From contig CM030840.1 in the NCBI GenBank assembly GCA_018105865.1, forward strand, positions 4,830,140-4,894,139: a DNA stretch of 64,000 bases, given 5' to 3'. The notes under the pieces are model-generated. The model did no database searches. It was not told where the DNA came from and saw only the letters and a list, made by a program, of their open reading frames with translations. This document shows, in pieces, positions 1-11,535 of this stretch. The position numbers and the translations under genes are program-made. Position 1 is the first letter of the stretch. Each line of letters opens with the position of its first letter. This stretch comes from Metaphire vulgaris. Its lineage: Eukaryota > Annelida > Clitellata > Crassiclitellata > Megascolecidae.

Positions 1-108
1 GCAAAAGATCCAGGATATGAGATCAGTCAGAGGAGAGAAGACGGACTATGGAGGAAACGCCAATTGAAAGAGATGTGTCTTAAGTCTGGATCGGAAGATG
101 CTCAGTGA
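1..108 (+). CDS. Possible 3' end of a coding exon (partial)
   Basis: The frame starting at base 1 is open for 35 codons and stops at TGA 106-108. The encoded tail is charged (RREDGLWRKRQLKEM) and reads like protein rather than repeat. No splice acceptor can be seen because the window starts inside it, and no AATAAA follows within several hundred bases. I do not recognise the protein. It could be a terminal exon of a gene to the left, or a chance open frame. Confidence 0.25.
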   Translation, partial: AKDPGYEISQRREDGLWRKRQLKEMCLKSGSEDAQ

Positions 109-524
109 ATTGGAAGATCTGACAGCCGGAAGAGTTCCAGACTTTTCCCAGAAATAGAAAAAGCCCAATTTCAGTGTTGGTTCTTACATTCAACAATGAA
201 TCAGCATACCTTGTTGAATGACGATGGTTTGTTCAACATAGATTTTAAATATTGAGGTTGGCCAGACTGCATTTTTTAAAACCAGGAGACCAGTTTTGAA
301 TAGAATTCTCTGTTCTACCGGCAACCAGTGTAACTTTTTATTTATATGATCATATTTTGTAATGGCTATATAAATTTATATATATATATCCATATATATA
401 TATATACGCAAAAAGTCTTCTTTTCAGAACCCATTTCCCTCTTGACTGAGAAACGATTCAATAATTGTATTCAAATGTAATTTCTCTGATTTCAACCGGT
501 TTTCAGCCTGAGCGGTTGTTTTTT
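109..524. other. Unassigned AT-rich sequence
   Basis: No gene is visible. A short TA run lies at about 378-406. If the preceding open frame is real, this would be its 3' untranslated region. Confidence 0.4.
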
Positions 525-564
525 TATTGACACTTTTTGTAATAAGTCCTCTCTCTCTCTAAGT

Positions 565-604
<40 letters not shown>
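525..604 (+). mobile_element. Severely 5'-truncated LINE 3' end with TA tail
   Basis: The stretch around 525-570 (GACACTTTTTGTAATAAGTC, then AAGTACCGA) matches the 3' ends at 730-780 and 59625-59675. It runs directly into a TA microsatellite, as those two copies do. It is read as the last few dozen bases of the same non-LTR retrotransposon family. Confidence 0.6.
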
Positions 605-609
<5 letters not shown>

Positions 610-632
610 CTATATAAATCCAATATATATCC

Positions 633-812
633 AGTGGCGGCTCAACGCATTTCCATGACTGTACAACGATTCAATGCGATTGCTTTCAAGGGACTTTCTC
701 TGCTTCATCCGGATCAAGACAACCATTTGTTGTTTACACTTTTTGTAATAAGTCCTTCGGGAACTAACTACCGATGGCATATATATATATATATAATATA
801 TATATATATATA
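633..812 (+). mobile_element. 5'-truncated LINE 3' end with TA tail
   Basis: This stretch encodes the last residues of the reverse-transcriptase polyprotein seen more completely at 58500-59605 (shared QRFNAIAF-like core). It is followed by the same 3' untranslated motif (AATAAGTCCTTCGGGAA, then TACCGA) and a TA run. The 5' truncation and identical 3' end are typical of target-primed reverse transcription. Confidence 0.75.
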
Positions 813-948
813 ATGCAAAATCTCCTAAATCCAATGCCTCTATCTCAATGCGTAGCACGGTAGGACTATGCATAATAGGCCTATGTGAATGGTCCCAAAT
901 TTAGCGTCAAGATAAATCTTATGCACCTGTTTATGAATGAAAATATGT

Positions 949-1100
949 GACGCGGTCGAGTAGTGGTAGGATTATTGCCAAGCTATGAGAGGGCAGCGGG
1001 TTCGAATCTGACCCGAGCCACTGTTTAGCGACATGGGGTAAATTGCTCATCCCAATTATCTGTGGGGAAGACAGTGTGAAATCATCTCACTCACTTAACC

Positions 1101-1132
<32 letters not shown>

Positions 1133-1135
1133 CCG
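949..1135 (+). mobile_element. tRNA-derived SINE
   Basis: An A-box-like GAGTAGTGGTAGG at about 958-970 and a good B box, GGTTCGAATCT, at 999-1009 are spaced as in a tRNA. A roughly 100-bp unrelated body and an (ATC)n tail follow. That layout is a RNA polymerase III SINE. A diverged relative is at 24262-24420. Confidence 0.75.
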
Positions 1136-1504
1136 ACCCCGCCCTACCGATACCACCAGCACCAGCACCACCACCACCATTATGAACTGACTCAAAATGT
1201 GGTGTAGAATTTATGCAGGATTTATGAATTTATCACGAGAAGTATTAGTGAAAAATTGATTGGTTTTAGGTCTAATAATTGTTGCATTATTTTAAAGTGA
1301 TGTCTGTGGGAACCTGACATTAGGTGATTGGGTCTTCTTGGGATTCAACAATTGATGTACTCATCTCTAATTATAACCAATTGATATGATTCATATCCTG
1401 GTTTTCTGATTCAATTGATCTAAGTAACAGAATCTGTGTTTACTTGCTGTCTATTGTTGTCTCTCACCCAATAAATAATCAAGTAAATATGAGTCTTGTC
1501 TTTA

Positions 1505-1850
1505 GCTATGATGATGATGATTACAACGACGACGATGATGATGAAGATGATGATGACGATGATGATGGTGTTAGGTAATAATAATAACAATAGTAACAAT
1601 GATAATGATGATGATGGCGACGGCGACGATGATGATGACGACGACAATGATGATAATGATGATGAACGAACGGATAATGGTAATAATAGAACTAACAAAA
1701 TCTATAATAACAACAATGATAATGATGATAGTAATAATAAATGCTAGTGATAATAATAACAATGTCAATAATGATAATGATACTAATATTAACAACAACA
1801 ACAATAGCAATAAAGCCAATAATAATAGCAACAATAATAACAATTTATGA
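1505..1850. repeat. Compound GAT/AAT/AAC microsatellite
   Basis: About 345 bp of impure trinucleotide repeat, changing from GAT/GAC-rich to AAT-rich. Open frames across it encode only D/N/M or I/L/V runs and are not genes. Confidence 0.9.
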
Positions 1851-1858
1851 GTCTAGAC

Positions 1859-2220
1859 CAGCGGTTCTCAACCTTTATAGTGCCGCGACCCTTTTAATTT
1901 AATTCCCCATGATGTGGCGACCCCCCCCCCCCCAACGGTAAAATTATTTTCGTTCGCATTGTAAACTGCTAAAAGTAATAATGCTACGACAATCAAAATG
2001 TTCGAAATTGTTATTATTTAATTGTCTTCATGTCTATCCTCGAATGACAATTATAGTAAAACAACTAGTACGTCGTAACTACCACTGAGGAAATTTTGTA
2101 CAATAACAATAAAAGAGACAACTTCATATTTCTGATGATCTCGGGCGACCCCTGGCAAATCGTCATTCAACCCCCGTGCATGGGGGTCGCGAGTCGCGAC
2201 CCACAGGTTGAGAACCGCTG
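1859..2220. mobile_element. Non-autonomous hAT (Charlie-like) element
   Basis: The ends are inverted repeats (CAGCGGTTCTCAACCT and its complement at 2205-2220). An exact 8-bp duplication GTCTAGAC flanks it at 1851-1858 and 2221-2228. The TIR and the nTCTAGAn target are typical of Charlie-type hAT elements. No transposase remains. A truncated copy lies at 50192-50368. Confidence 0.9.
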
Positions 2221-2228
2221 GTCTAGAC

Positions 2229-2977
2229 TGTGTAACATCAGAGTCATAACGTAGGGCTCTGCAGAGTAAAAGAAAATCCTTCAAACCTGCAGATGATAAA
2301 TGAAAGTTAGCATGAAGAGGCATTCAAGGTCTCAAGCTGTCAGCCTGGCATTCGAAGTCTAAAACCTTGCACATTCACAGTTTGCCCACAGCCTTAACCG
2401 CCACGCAGTGCAGACATATAATCTTTTACAAGCCACGGAGCGTTGCGATTTAAAGCATGCTTCATACTTCAGTGTGTTGTGATATGCTTTCAACAATGTC
2501 CTCTCAAGTGTTTGGATGCGCAAATGTTGGTTTTCTCAGAACTGCAGCTGTACAGGTGAACTGCTGCCAGATATCATAGCGCAACAGCAAAACGTTTGTT
2601 ATGGTTCTCTATGGCTATTGAATTTAAAATTCTAAAGTATGTTCGGTCATTATTTCTTACTTTGATGCTTAAAAGGTACTTTGGTGCATTAGTGCAATGC
2701 AATATCTTTTTTTAATATCTTGAGCGCTACGGTAAACAGACCAGTGCAGGAGCAGCCCAATTCTGAAGTGCCTGCAGATTATTTCTATGATAGGCGCCTT
2801 CTGCTAAAAGGGTTCTCATTGCCGGTTTATGAAAGTAAGGCGATTGCTACATATTTTCACACCAAATCAACATTCAATTGAGTGGTTTATACGACAGCCT
2901 TGTCATGATTATTTGTGTAAGCCGTGTCACATGTCACATCTCAGACTGCTAATTTAAATCTGGTTCGGAAGTCATAA
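2229..2977. other. Unassigned sequence
   Basis: No convincing coding region, inverted repeat or tandem array is visible in this 750-bp stretch. Confidence 0.4.
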
Positions 2978-3356
2978 GGGGCTGTCCATTAATTACGTCA
3001 ACAATTTAGGGGAGGAGGGGATTGGAAAAAGTTTGACAGTTGTTGACAGGGGAGGGAGGGGGGTCAAGAGAAATTGACGTCAACAATTTCACTTTTTACA
3101 AATAATTAATCAAAAATAGGAAATTTCATGGAATACTATTTATTACAACGGAAAAAAGCCTGACAAGCAAAAAAGGTCATCACCACCACATTATGACACT
3201 TGATGAGCAAAAGAAAGGGGAAAATGTCTCATTGCTGCAAAAATAATAGCCTTCTAAACTTTTTAGGGGAACCCGTCACTGGTCTTAGTGGAGGGAGGAG
3301 GGTCAAAAGTTTTTGACATAATTATAGGGGTCACTGAAAGTTGACAGTTGTAAAGC
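2978..3356. mobile_element. MITE of the GGGGCTGTCCAT family (right end lost)
   Basis: It starts with GGGGCTGTCCATTAATTACG and contains paired TTGACAGTTGTTGACA and GACGTCAACAATTT blocks. It also carries the word TGACAAGCAAAAAAGGTCAT at 3161-3180. Compared with full copies at 23157-23594 and 25715-26134, the right terminus is missing near 3356. Confidence 0.75.
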
Positions 3357-3426
3357 AAAGTTCTTCTAAGCCTGATAGCGACTTCTTTTCTTCCGTTTCT
3401 GTCGACGTTCTTTCGACAATTCCAGT

Positions 3427-4376
3427 TCACGATGACGATGCTGATGCTGATGATGATGATGATGGAAAAGAGATAGTAATGATGGTCCTCCTGTCCTTGT
3501 CGACGTGTATTCCGGCAGACTTTGGCAATGTATTGGGTGGGAGCTTTAGTATTACCGGCGAACCGGGTTCTGCGCCCGGACTCTGGTCTTCAGTGGTGAA
3601 AACGGTGGTGGTGGTGGTGGTGGTGGTGGTGGTGGTGGTGTTGGTGGTGTGCGGAGTAAAACGAACCTTGTCTTCTCTCGTGAGATTCTTTTCCGAATCC
3701 TGGTCTTCCGACGATGGAACAACTACAACTCTGTCCTCGGCACCCGGACCAGAAGGACTCGATCCGACGGATGTCGCCCAGCTTTCGGCCTTCGCCTGCC
3801 GGGCGGCGAACAGCCGAGCGCCCTTGCCCTTCATCTGACGAAGGTCGTCGGAGAACCGGAAACAGACGGACTGCTGCTTAGACGACGACGATGACGACGG
3901 CTTTACCTGGAGTTTCTCCGCCTCCTGCAACACCACCACCCTCTCGTACTCGTCGGCGCTCAGGGCGTCTATCTGCTCCGGAGTCATGCTTGCCTTCAGG
4001 TTCGGAGCGAACAGAGCGGACGAGTGAACGGTCAGGGGTGGGAGGGGTACGTCTCGTTCCCCTTCGTCCTGCAGGTGTTGTTGTCCCCCGTGCTTCAGCC
4101 TGGCTGCCCACGGATTCTCCTGGTAGAACCGGATCGTGTCCGCATGACTGAGATCCAGTTCGGCCAGAGTGGCGACCAGTTCCTCCTGGGTGGCGCCGAT
4201 CGTCCAAGCGCGCGCCCTCTGGCGCATCCTCACGAACATCCGATGACCCCGGGACTCGACGTTCTGCGGAAGCATGACCGACTGAGCGACCGTCTTGGCC
4301 AGACTGACCTGTTCCTCCAGCGTGGGATACTTTCCTTCCGGGTCGGCGTAGAACGTCGAATCGACGAAGGTCTTCT
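3427..4376 (-). CDS. Last exon of a synaptopodin-2-like actin-associated protein
   Basis: A minus-strand exon opens after an acceptor (TGTAG, intron side at 4377-4380) and runs about 315 codons to TGA at 3427-3429. It is much richer in GC than its surroundings. The first 30 residues include YADPEGKYPTLEEQV. Two related motifs follow: SRGHRMFVRMRQRARAWT near residue 45 and GKGARLFAARQAKAESWAT near residue 195. The G-x-x-[ML]-F-x-x-R-x-x-R pattern is shared by the synaptopodin and myozenin group of actin/alpha-actinin binding proteins, which act at Z-discs and on stress fibres. A Thr run (about 3600-3645, from an ACC microsatellite) and Ser runs lie in the C-terminal half. Upstream exons, possibly including a PDZ domain, are not found in the window. 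Coding status is firm. The family name is from memory of the motif and is less sure. Confidence 0.75.
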
Positions 4377-4535
4377 CTACAGGTTTATATTAAACGACGA
4401 TTCGAAGAACACATACAAAGTACAAAGCAGCTTAACGTAATTGGCATCGTGTGAGACAAGCGCTTATGAAGCAATGAATTAATACTAAGAAGATATCTTA
4501 CAAGCTGCACATGTACGACATCTTATCAATAAAAC

Positions 4536-4579
<44 letters not shown>

Positions 4580-4984
4580 TATTATTATTATTATTATTAT
4601 TATTAAAATAATAATGTTATTATAAATAATAAATAATAAATAATTTTTTGCTACGCCCCTGAAAAATGTACCCCTGCTAATAATTCGTTCCGACTTGCCT
4701 GTTTACAGAGCAGCTATCATCCAGCAATAACTCACTATAAAAATAGGCCTACGTTCATTGCAAATAATATAGGGTACCATGCATATATAGGCTGTTATTA
4801 TACGTTTATTTGATTAGTGCTCATATCAAATTAGTTTATACTTCAATCAAAGCTCATAAATATAATCATGTGTATCATATAAACAGGCAGACCGCATTCT
4901 AGACCTATTTGGCGACCAGAACTTCCTCCGTGTAATCGCTCAAAAAGTATTTTTATAGCCTGTCGTTAATACTGTAGGACCTCA
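4377..4984. other. Intron-side sequence with AAT/ATT inverted microsatellite
   Basis: This lies upstream of the synaptopodin-like exon on the minus strand. No further exon is evident. (AAT)n passes directly into (ATT)n at about 4539-4605, giving a perfect self-complementary repeat. Confidence 0.6.
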
Positions 4985-5190
4985 TTAGTGCTCAACATTA
5001 CAATGGAAAAAAGCATGGCAAAAAAAGGTAATCACCACTACATTTTGACACTCGATGAGCAAAAAAGGGAAAAATAGTCATCACCGCAAAAAAGAATAAC
5101 TTGTTATTGGGACCTGTCATTGATCTTGGCGGGAGGGGGCTCAAAAGTTTTTGACGTAAATATAGGGGTAAGTGAAAGTTGACAGTTGTT
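4985..5190. mobile_element. Partial MITE of the GGGGCTGTCCAT family
   Basis: This matches the right-hand two thirds of the copy at 2978-3356, in the same orientation. Shared blocks include TTACAATGGAAAAAAGC, CTCGATGAGCAAAAAAGGG and AAAGTTGACAGTTGTTGAC. It abuts the LINE fragment at 5191, so one probably broke the other. Confidence 0.7.
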
Positions 5191-6240
5191 GACTAGAGCA
5201 GTCCTATGTGCTTCATATAAAGTTAATCCAATTGTTTCACAGTCTTCTTTAACATTGTCGATCCATCTCTTTTTCTGTCTTCCTCTGATTCTTTCTCCAT
5301 GAACTTTCCCATACAATGCTATCTTTGGATATCTATTGTTGTCCATTCTGACTACATGTCCAAACTATCGTAGGCGATGCTGTTTGACCCTTGTGAGAAT
5401 GTCCACGTCGTGGTTTAAGTGTTTCTTTATGATATCATTTCTTATTTTGTCCCTTCGAGTCACCCCTAATATTTTCCTGAGGCAGGCCATCTCAAAGATG
5501 TGTAACCTTTATCAGGAATATGTTGAACAGTAGCGGTGATAGGACACTTCCTTGTAATACTCCTACTGTAGTTTGGAACTTTGGAACCAGTTACTTAAGT
5601 CACTGTTTATTCTGACTGCTGCAAAACTTTGTACATGTTTTCCAGGATTCTGATCATCTTCTCTGGGTAACCATAAAATCTCATGGTTCTCCAAAGACCT
5701 TTTCTCCATAGGCTGTCAAACGCCTTCCGAAAATCGACATAACAGATGTATAGCTCTTTGCCAAATTCTTCATATTTTTCTGATGTTTGTCTTAGTGAAA
5801 ATATCTGCTCAATTGTGCTCCTGTTGGTTTGGAATCCACTTTGAGCCTCTGTTAGTATGTATTCAGCTTTTCTTTTTAATCTGTGTAGGATGATGAGTGA
5901 GAAGATCTTACTGCTGTATGGCATAATAGACTGCTGCCTCTATAGTTAGCACAATCTAGTCGGTCTTTCTTCTTGTGGATTGGAATGATGACAGATCGTT
6001 TCCATTCTGCTGGTATCTCTTCTTGCTCCCAAATCTTGTTGAACAACCGATGTAACACTTTTAGGCCTATTCCTGAAGTTGCTGCCTCCAGTTCTTCTAC
6101 TGTGATGTTGTCCACTCCCGGAGCCTTCTTACGATTTGCCTTCTTTATAGCTGTCTCTATCTCTTGAAAGTCAATTGGTGGTTGTAAATCTGTATTTCTT
6201 GCCCAGGACAGCCTAGGACAGCCCCTAAAGTACCAAAAAG
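5191..6240 (-). pseudogene. LINE reverse transcriptase with internal deletion
   Basis: Read on the minus strand from 6235, the fragment starts in the pre-RT and finger region (KKAPGVDNITVEELEAA, IPAEWKRSVIIPIHKKKD). It continues through the palm (YVDFRKAFDSL) and the block GVLQGSVLSPLLFNIFL near 5520-5560. It then jumps straight to the far C-terminal part (ACLRKILGVTRRDKIRND, FGHVVRMDNNRYPKIALYG, RGRQKKRWIDNVKEDCE). The segment that should hold the YADD active site is absent, and the frame also has stops and shifts. It resembles Jockey/CR1-type elements common in invertebrate genomes. It cannot move. Confidence 0.85.
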
Positions 6241-7144
6241 ACAAGTGAAACTAAAACTGTAGCCTTGACTAGAATTTAAAATTGTTTTAGGTTAATGTTA
6301 TTTTAATGAGTGCCGAAACACGTGTGAAGCATATGCTTGCGTTAAATAAACTTCCCATTTGCCTCAATGATGTGTGTGTTTATGCGTGCGTGCGTGTGGG
6401 TGGGTGTGTGAGTGTTTATAGACGCGTCGGACGCGTCGCGTGCGTATCAAAGACGATAAGCGTCTGTGTGTGTTTTTTTGATTAAATTCTAATCAAAACG
6501 CATATCGGTGCACATTGATATAGCGTTGGTTAAATTTGAAAAGCCATAAAAATTATAGAATCAATGGCAGTGTTAGATTTTGAAAACATAGAATTCTGGA
6601 GAGAGAAAAGAATTCAGAGTGCCGTTCTGAGACGTGTGACTTCTGAGCACTGCAATTGATTTTGATGAAAATGTTTTGCCTTTTAAGTTGTAACCTACCG
6701 GTAAAGCAAAACAATCTTGTTGGTAGTTTCGCCTCTTACTTACTGGCTGTCATCAATGTGTCAGATCTGTTGGCAATTTCCCAAGGAAGTCCTGAGTAAC
6801 TAAAACATCTTTATGCCGATAATTAACAAAGTTCTAAAACAGACGTAAATTCTACTACCCTTCGGTACAAGCAACATTTTGAAGTGCTTTATGGATCTAC
6901 TGCAAACGGGAGGCAAGCAAAATGCCGGATCAAATAGTCTGAGAGATCGGTCTGTTCTACTGTATATATACTAACCAGTACCAGTAATGTTAATGCTGAA
7001 GAAATGTCGAATGCAGGGGCGTAGAACACGGGGGGGGGGCTGCGGCGGACGGTCCCACCCAATAATTAGTGTGCGGGTATATGGTATAATTTATCTATCC
7101 CCCCCAATGTTTTGTGCTTCTTTGTTTCTTTAATGTTCTAAAAA
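6241..7144. other. Unassigned sequence with GT-rich patch
   Basis: A GT/GC-rich patch lies at 6365-6475, including tandem GACGCGTCG. At 7013 a CAGGGGCGTAG motif looks like one end of the hAT-like elements described elsewhere, but no partner end is found before the LINE at 7145. Confidence 0.4.
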
Positions 7145-8290
7145 GTCTGACATGACAAGTCTCAATGTTAATAAACTTGCCCTCAACCTTGAGAAAACCC
7201 ATTACGTGCATTTCCATACTAACAAAACTCCTCTGGGGATAACCTTGAATCGATAATAATAGTCCATAAGCCTATCAAGTGGTATTTACCTTGACCAACA
7301 CCTAGATTGGAAATACTTTTACAAAGAGCTAGCAAATAAACTGGCGAAAAACCTAAATATTATCAGACACCTTAAGTATTATCTTGATCACAAAGCACTC
7401 CAGCAACTGTATTTTGCATTAATTCACTCTTACCTATCTTACTGTACAATTGTAAAATAATTACAAAACTAACCTCAGAAATATTCAAACAATCCAAAAT
7501 AAATCCATTAGACTTGTGTTCAGAGAATGTAATTATCTAGACACTGACAGTTTATATAATAAATATAAGATTCTGAACATTAGCAGCTTATTTAAAATGC
7601 AAACCCTATTATTTGTCTATAAACACATCAATAATTTATTACCCCTGATTCATCTAACAAACAAACTTTTCATAAAAATCCTGAATGTAAATGCAACCTC
7701 AGGAATTCAAACAATCTATTCATTCCCTTTGCTGCAACTAATAAAAGGAAATTTACCACTAAATTTATAGGACCTAGACTTTGGAAACGATTTACCCTTG
7801 ACCTAAAACTCAATTGGCACCATTTTAAGAAGGCACTTAAAAGTTATCTCATAACTATCCAACACCAATTAGGTCAGCTCTGAAAGATCTTTTTCTAGTG
7901 TATGCTGTTTGGTGGTATATACATTTATCTGCTTGCTCTTCTACTGATGATATATGACAGTAACATATAACTGTTTCGTGGTATGGTAGCAACCTCGTTC
8001 TTGATATTGATAATCCAGTACTAGGTATGATTTTAACCAATACTCTGAATGTACTTGGTTGATCACATCGCATGGCTTTGCCCTTCGATCAACCGAACAC
8101 TAGATTTGCAAACAAATTATTATTGCTTAATCTGAATTTCAGTTGTCTTATATACTTATATTTGATTTAATATGACTACCTAATCAAATTATATAGACTT
8201 CTGTTATACTACAGTACTAGTAATTGCCACTGGCTACTAAAGTGTTCATGTATGATGTGGAGAAGAAAATAAACTGATTCTGATTCTGAA
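7145..8290 (+). pseudogene. Decayed LINE 3' part with TGATTC tail
   Basis: Pieces of a reverse-transcriptase C-terminus appear in shifting frames: KLALNLEKTHYVHFH near 7165, SIRLVFRECNYLDTDSLYNK near 7505-7560 and GPRLWKRFTLDLKLN near 7770-7815. A non-coding 3' region ends at 8265-8290 in a short TGATTC repeat after AATAAAC, a typical LINE 3' end. Many stops are present. Confidence 0.75.
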
Positions 8291-9904
8291 GCAGAAAAAG
8301 GTCCTCACTAGAGTTTAAACATATTTATGGGTGGTATACCCTTTCAGAGGCTGTTAAGAAAAAAATGTGCATTGTATTTCTACTAGAATTGATGAAAAAC
8401 CAGAATTACATCAATAAAAACGTCCAACTAAAACCACGCTTTCCAAAACCATTTTCTGTGCTGAATTCAAATATTTATTTCTATGTGGGGATAACGCATC
8501 CCAGCGCCCGTGTAGACCATTAGTGTGTGTGGGAATTATAGCTGCCAGTGCCCCTGAAAGGGTTAAAAAAATTCTACCTCCCCTTCCCTCTCCCTTCCCC
8601 AATACTGATGGCAGGAATACGACCCTGGTCGAATGCACTTGGATATAGCGTACTTGTCTGTGGTTCAGTTGTCCATGGTATCACGTGCAGTTGAATATTT
8701 TTATTTGTCTAGTTGTTAATAATTATGTTTCCTCTCCATCATCCTGTTTGTATTTTAATTACGACTTTGATCCTCGGATGAAAATAGGAAGTAGCATGTT
8801 TTATTGTATTAGGCCTACCAACTGAAGCCAGATCGGTCTCATACTTTTAAAACAGGCTTTCATCTCATTTGCTTTCAGTGTTTGATTTTTTTAAAAGTCA
8901 TTAGGGGTTCAGAACTTTCCGATGCAAAGTTTTCCACCAAGTGTTTCATTGTTTAATAACCAGTTTGCCAGATTCTCGTTTAGGTAGGCTGAATGATATT
9001 ATAATAGTTGATAATAAACTGGTTAAGAAGTTAGATGGTGTGTTGCCTGCAGTTGCAATGGTTATCTAAAGTCTAAGGGGTCTTTAAAAGCTACAGATGG
9101 AAATATAAGCTACTGTGTGCATATGAAGTAGGCTACTCAGCACTGCATATAGTGCTGAAGAAATGCATGAAATATTGCATTGCATTACAATAAACTACAA
9201 TGAACCAGTCTTCCCAGTCAGCCCTGACTGATTTTTTTGGTTTTTGACTTGGACCGAATCGACCCTCTTCGGCTACAGTCTGCTCTGTCGATAGGCACTG
9301 TGGTTTTTGGTCTGAGGCGTCCCCGATGAACACCTATGAGTTTGAAATGGACAATAAAATTAATTTGAATTGAACTTGAATTGAATCTTCTACTGGTAGT
9401 ATGCAGCAAATGGCTTATAGAAAATGAATCACTTGAATAGTTTTCATAGGCTATTGTGCTTTTTGTCTGGTGAAAACACTCCAAATATTTGCTTACTGAA
9501 ATGTTTCGTTTGGCTTGAAAGGTTCAGGTATTCTCTGGATATTCTATGGACTTACTGTTTACTGTTTATTTTCCCATCATAGAACATAAATCATAAGCAC
9601 AATGAACATAAGCACAATGAACATAAATTATAAGCTCAATGATCATGTAGAAAATAAGTTGAAAATTTTATAAATCTCAATGTTTAAGTTGACTCAATGT
9701 TCATTGACAAATATAAAAAGTTGTAAGTTAGAGAGTAAATTTTTGCCATAAAAATATCCTGTAATTAAAAACTATATTGCATCTAAAGTTTAAGCAAAGG
9801 AGTGATTAATTTTGACCCAATATCTAATGTTCATTTATATAAATATAACTTAGCAGAAAATAAAGTCATAGGTGAGAGTAATATTATTAAAAATTAGTAG
9901 CTTA
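8291..9904. other. Mostly unassigned; small LINE-like 3' tail
   Basis: No gene is recognised. At about 9340-9386, AATAAAATTAATTTGAATTG followed by further TTGAA units looks like the 3' tail of a truncated retroelement. Confidence 0.4.
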
Positions 9905-10577
9905 CAGTGTTGGGCAAACTCATGGAGTTAACTCAAACTCTCAACTCATGCTCAATGAAATGAGTTTAAACTCAAACTCAACTCACTGGAGAAACTCGTT
10001 AATAAAATCATAAACTCATTTGACGAAAAATGTGCAGTGGTAAAATGCCATTTTCCGTGTTTAGTGAATAAATTTTCAGAACGCATGCTTGTTTCTTTGC
10101 ACGGATGTCCAAAAGTTCTGTGCACTTAGAAAACAGGCCCTGATGGATAATCATTTGTTGGCAGTATAACTGACCGCGTGTCTTCTGTAGTTAGTAAATA
10201 GTACTAATGTCGAACGAAATTGCTTGTAGCGACAGAGATAATTTGCTTACGCAGTTACTACATTTAGCAATGATTTTCCTTCACGTTTAGTAGTTATAGA
10301 CAAAAATTTCCCATCTAAAATACACGGCACCTTGAACCATAGTGATATTAAAGTCTATGTTTTGAACATCGGTTAAGTTCCCGGTTGAAACCGGTTTATA
10401 ATAAAAGTCATTACCTAGTTTGTATAGCGCTTTATTTTCCGATCAAAAGCGCTGGGAAAACTAATCAGATGAGTTTAAGATAAAAAACTTGACAGAAATA
10501 ATGAGTTAATTCAAACTCATAACTCATGACAGCTGAAAATTAGTTAACTTGTGAGTTTAAAACTTAACTAAACACTG
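9905..10577. mobile_element. TIR element with GAGTTTAAACTC-word ends
   Basis: It starts CAGTGTTGGGCAAACTC and ends in AACACTG. The outer 80-100 bp on each side are dominated by repeats of ACTCAAACTC/GAGTTTAAACTC, which are self-complementary. The flanks GTAGCTTA and GTAGAAAA share only part of an 8-bp duplication. The ends resemble those of the elements at about 39096 and 41726. The interior shows no transposase. Confidence 0.65.
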
Positions 10578-11003
10578 GTAGAAAAGAGAAAATTTAAGTC
10601 TATGATTAATAATCATTAAATTAAGAGTCACAGAAAGAAGGTGAGGATTGAAAGGAGCGTGGGAGGTTGAAATGATTGAAAACCAATCAAAGGTAAGAGA
10701 AGATGAAACAATAAAAATTACAAGATTTCATCTAGCCTATAAGTAAGTGAAAGGTAAACATATCGAAAAGAGTAGGTGGATCTAATTAATTAAGTTGAGA
10801 GCATAGAGCTAAAATTTTATTTAGTGAATATTATAACAGAGCTAAAATAGTTAAATCTGGTTGGAGAGTATTGATTATTATGAATGATATAAACCTAAAA
10901 TGTTAAATATTGTTACAATATAGAAATGCAGCATGATTTATTTGTTAATGCATCAAAATATCTTGAAATATATATGATCCTATAAAAATAATAATAATAA
11001 TAA

Positions 11004-11059
<56 letters not shown>

Positions 11060-11069
11060 ATAGCAATTT
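10578..11069. repeat. AT-rich sequence ending in AAT/AGT microsatellite
   Basis: There is no gene signal to 10985. An (AAT)n-(AGT)n microsatellite follows at about 10987-11060. Confidence 0.6.
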
Positions 11070-11535
11070 CTTCTTCTTTAGGTGCTGTGTATTTCTACGT
11101 TAGCGACCATGGACTTCCACTTTGTTCTATCTTGATATCCTCTTATTAGTTCGATGTTATTCATTATTCCCTCAATTCCTTGTCGTAGGCAGTCTACAAC
11201 TCTACATATGTGTTTCTCTGCCTTCCTCTGGCTCATTTTCCCTCCACTTTTCCGGTTATTGCCAAATGCTCCAGTCCTTCTTTCCTCATTACATGTCCAA
11301 AGAAGGAAAGCTGCCTTTTTTTGATGGTTGCCATCAGACTTCTTTCTATTATAATTTCATTCAAAATCTCTTAATTGGTTTTCTTTTCCGTCCATGAAAT
11401 CTTCAGCATCCTTCGCAGTAACCACATTTCTGTGGCTTCCAATTTCTTCTCCATGGCCTTGGATATAGTCCATGTCTCTGCTCCATACAATAATACTGAC
11501 CAAATATTGCTTTTGAGCACTCTTGTTATTATTTT
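11070..11535 (-). pseudogene. LINE reverse-transcriptase C-terminal fragment
   Basis: The minus strand from about 11530 reads LLYGAETWTISKAMEKKLEA, then MWLLRRMLKISW, RSLMATIKKRQLSFFGHVMR, and GRQRNTYVE near 11200. This is the usual C-terminal block of Jockey/CR1-type LINEs. At least three frame breaks are present. The 5' part is missing and the 3' end runs into the AGT/AAT microsatellite on its left. Confidence 0.8.

Noticed and set aside
949..1020. A functional tRNA gene at the SINE head
   Set aside because: Boxes A and B are present, but the acceptor stem and anticodon arm do not pair properly and a SINE body plus tail follow.
1420..1850. Several 80-90-codon frames rich in D, N, M, I or L
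   Set aside because: They lie wholly in a GAT/AAT microsatellite.
4024..4440. Plus-strand open frames opposite the synaptopodin-like exon
   Set aside because: They are shadows of a GC-rich minus-strand coding exon; only the minus strand has recognisable motifs.
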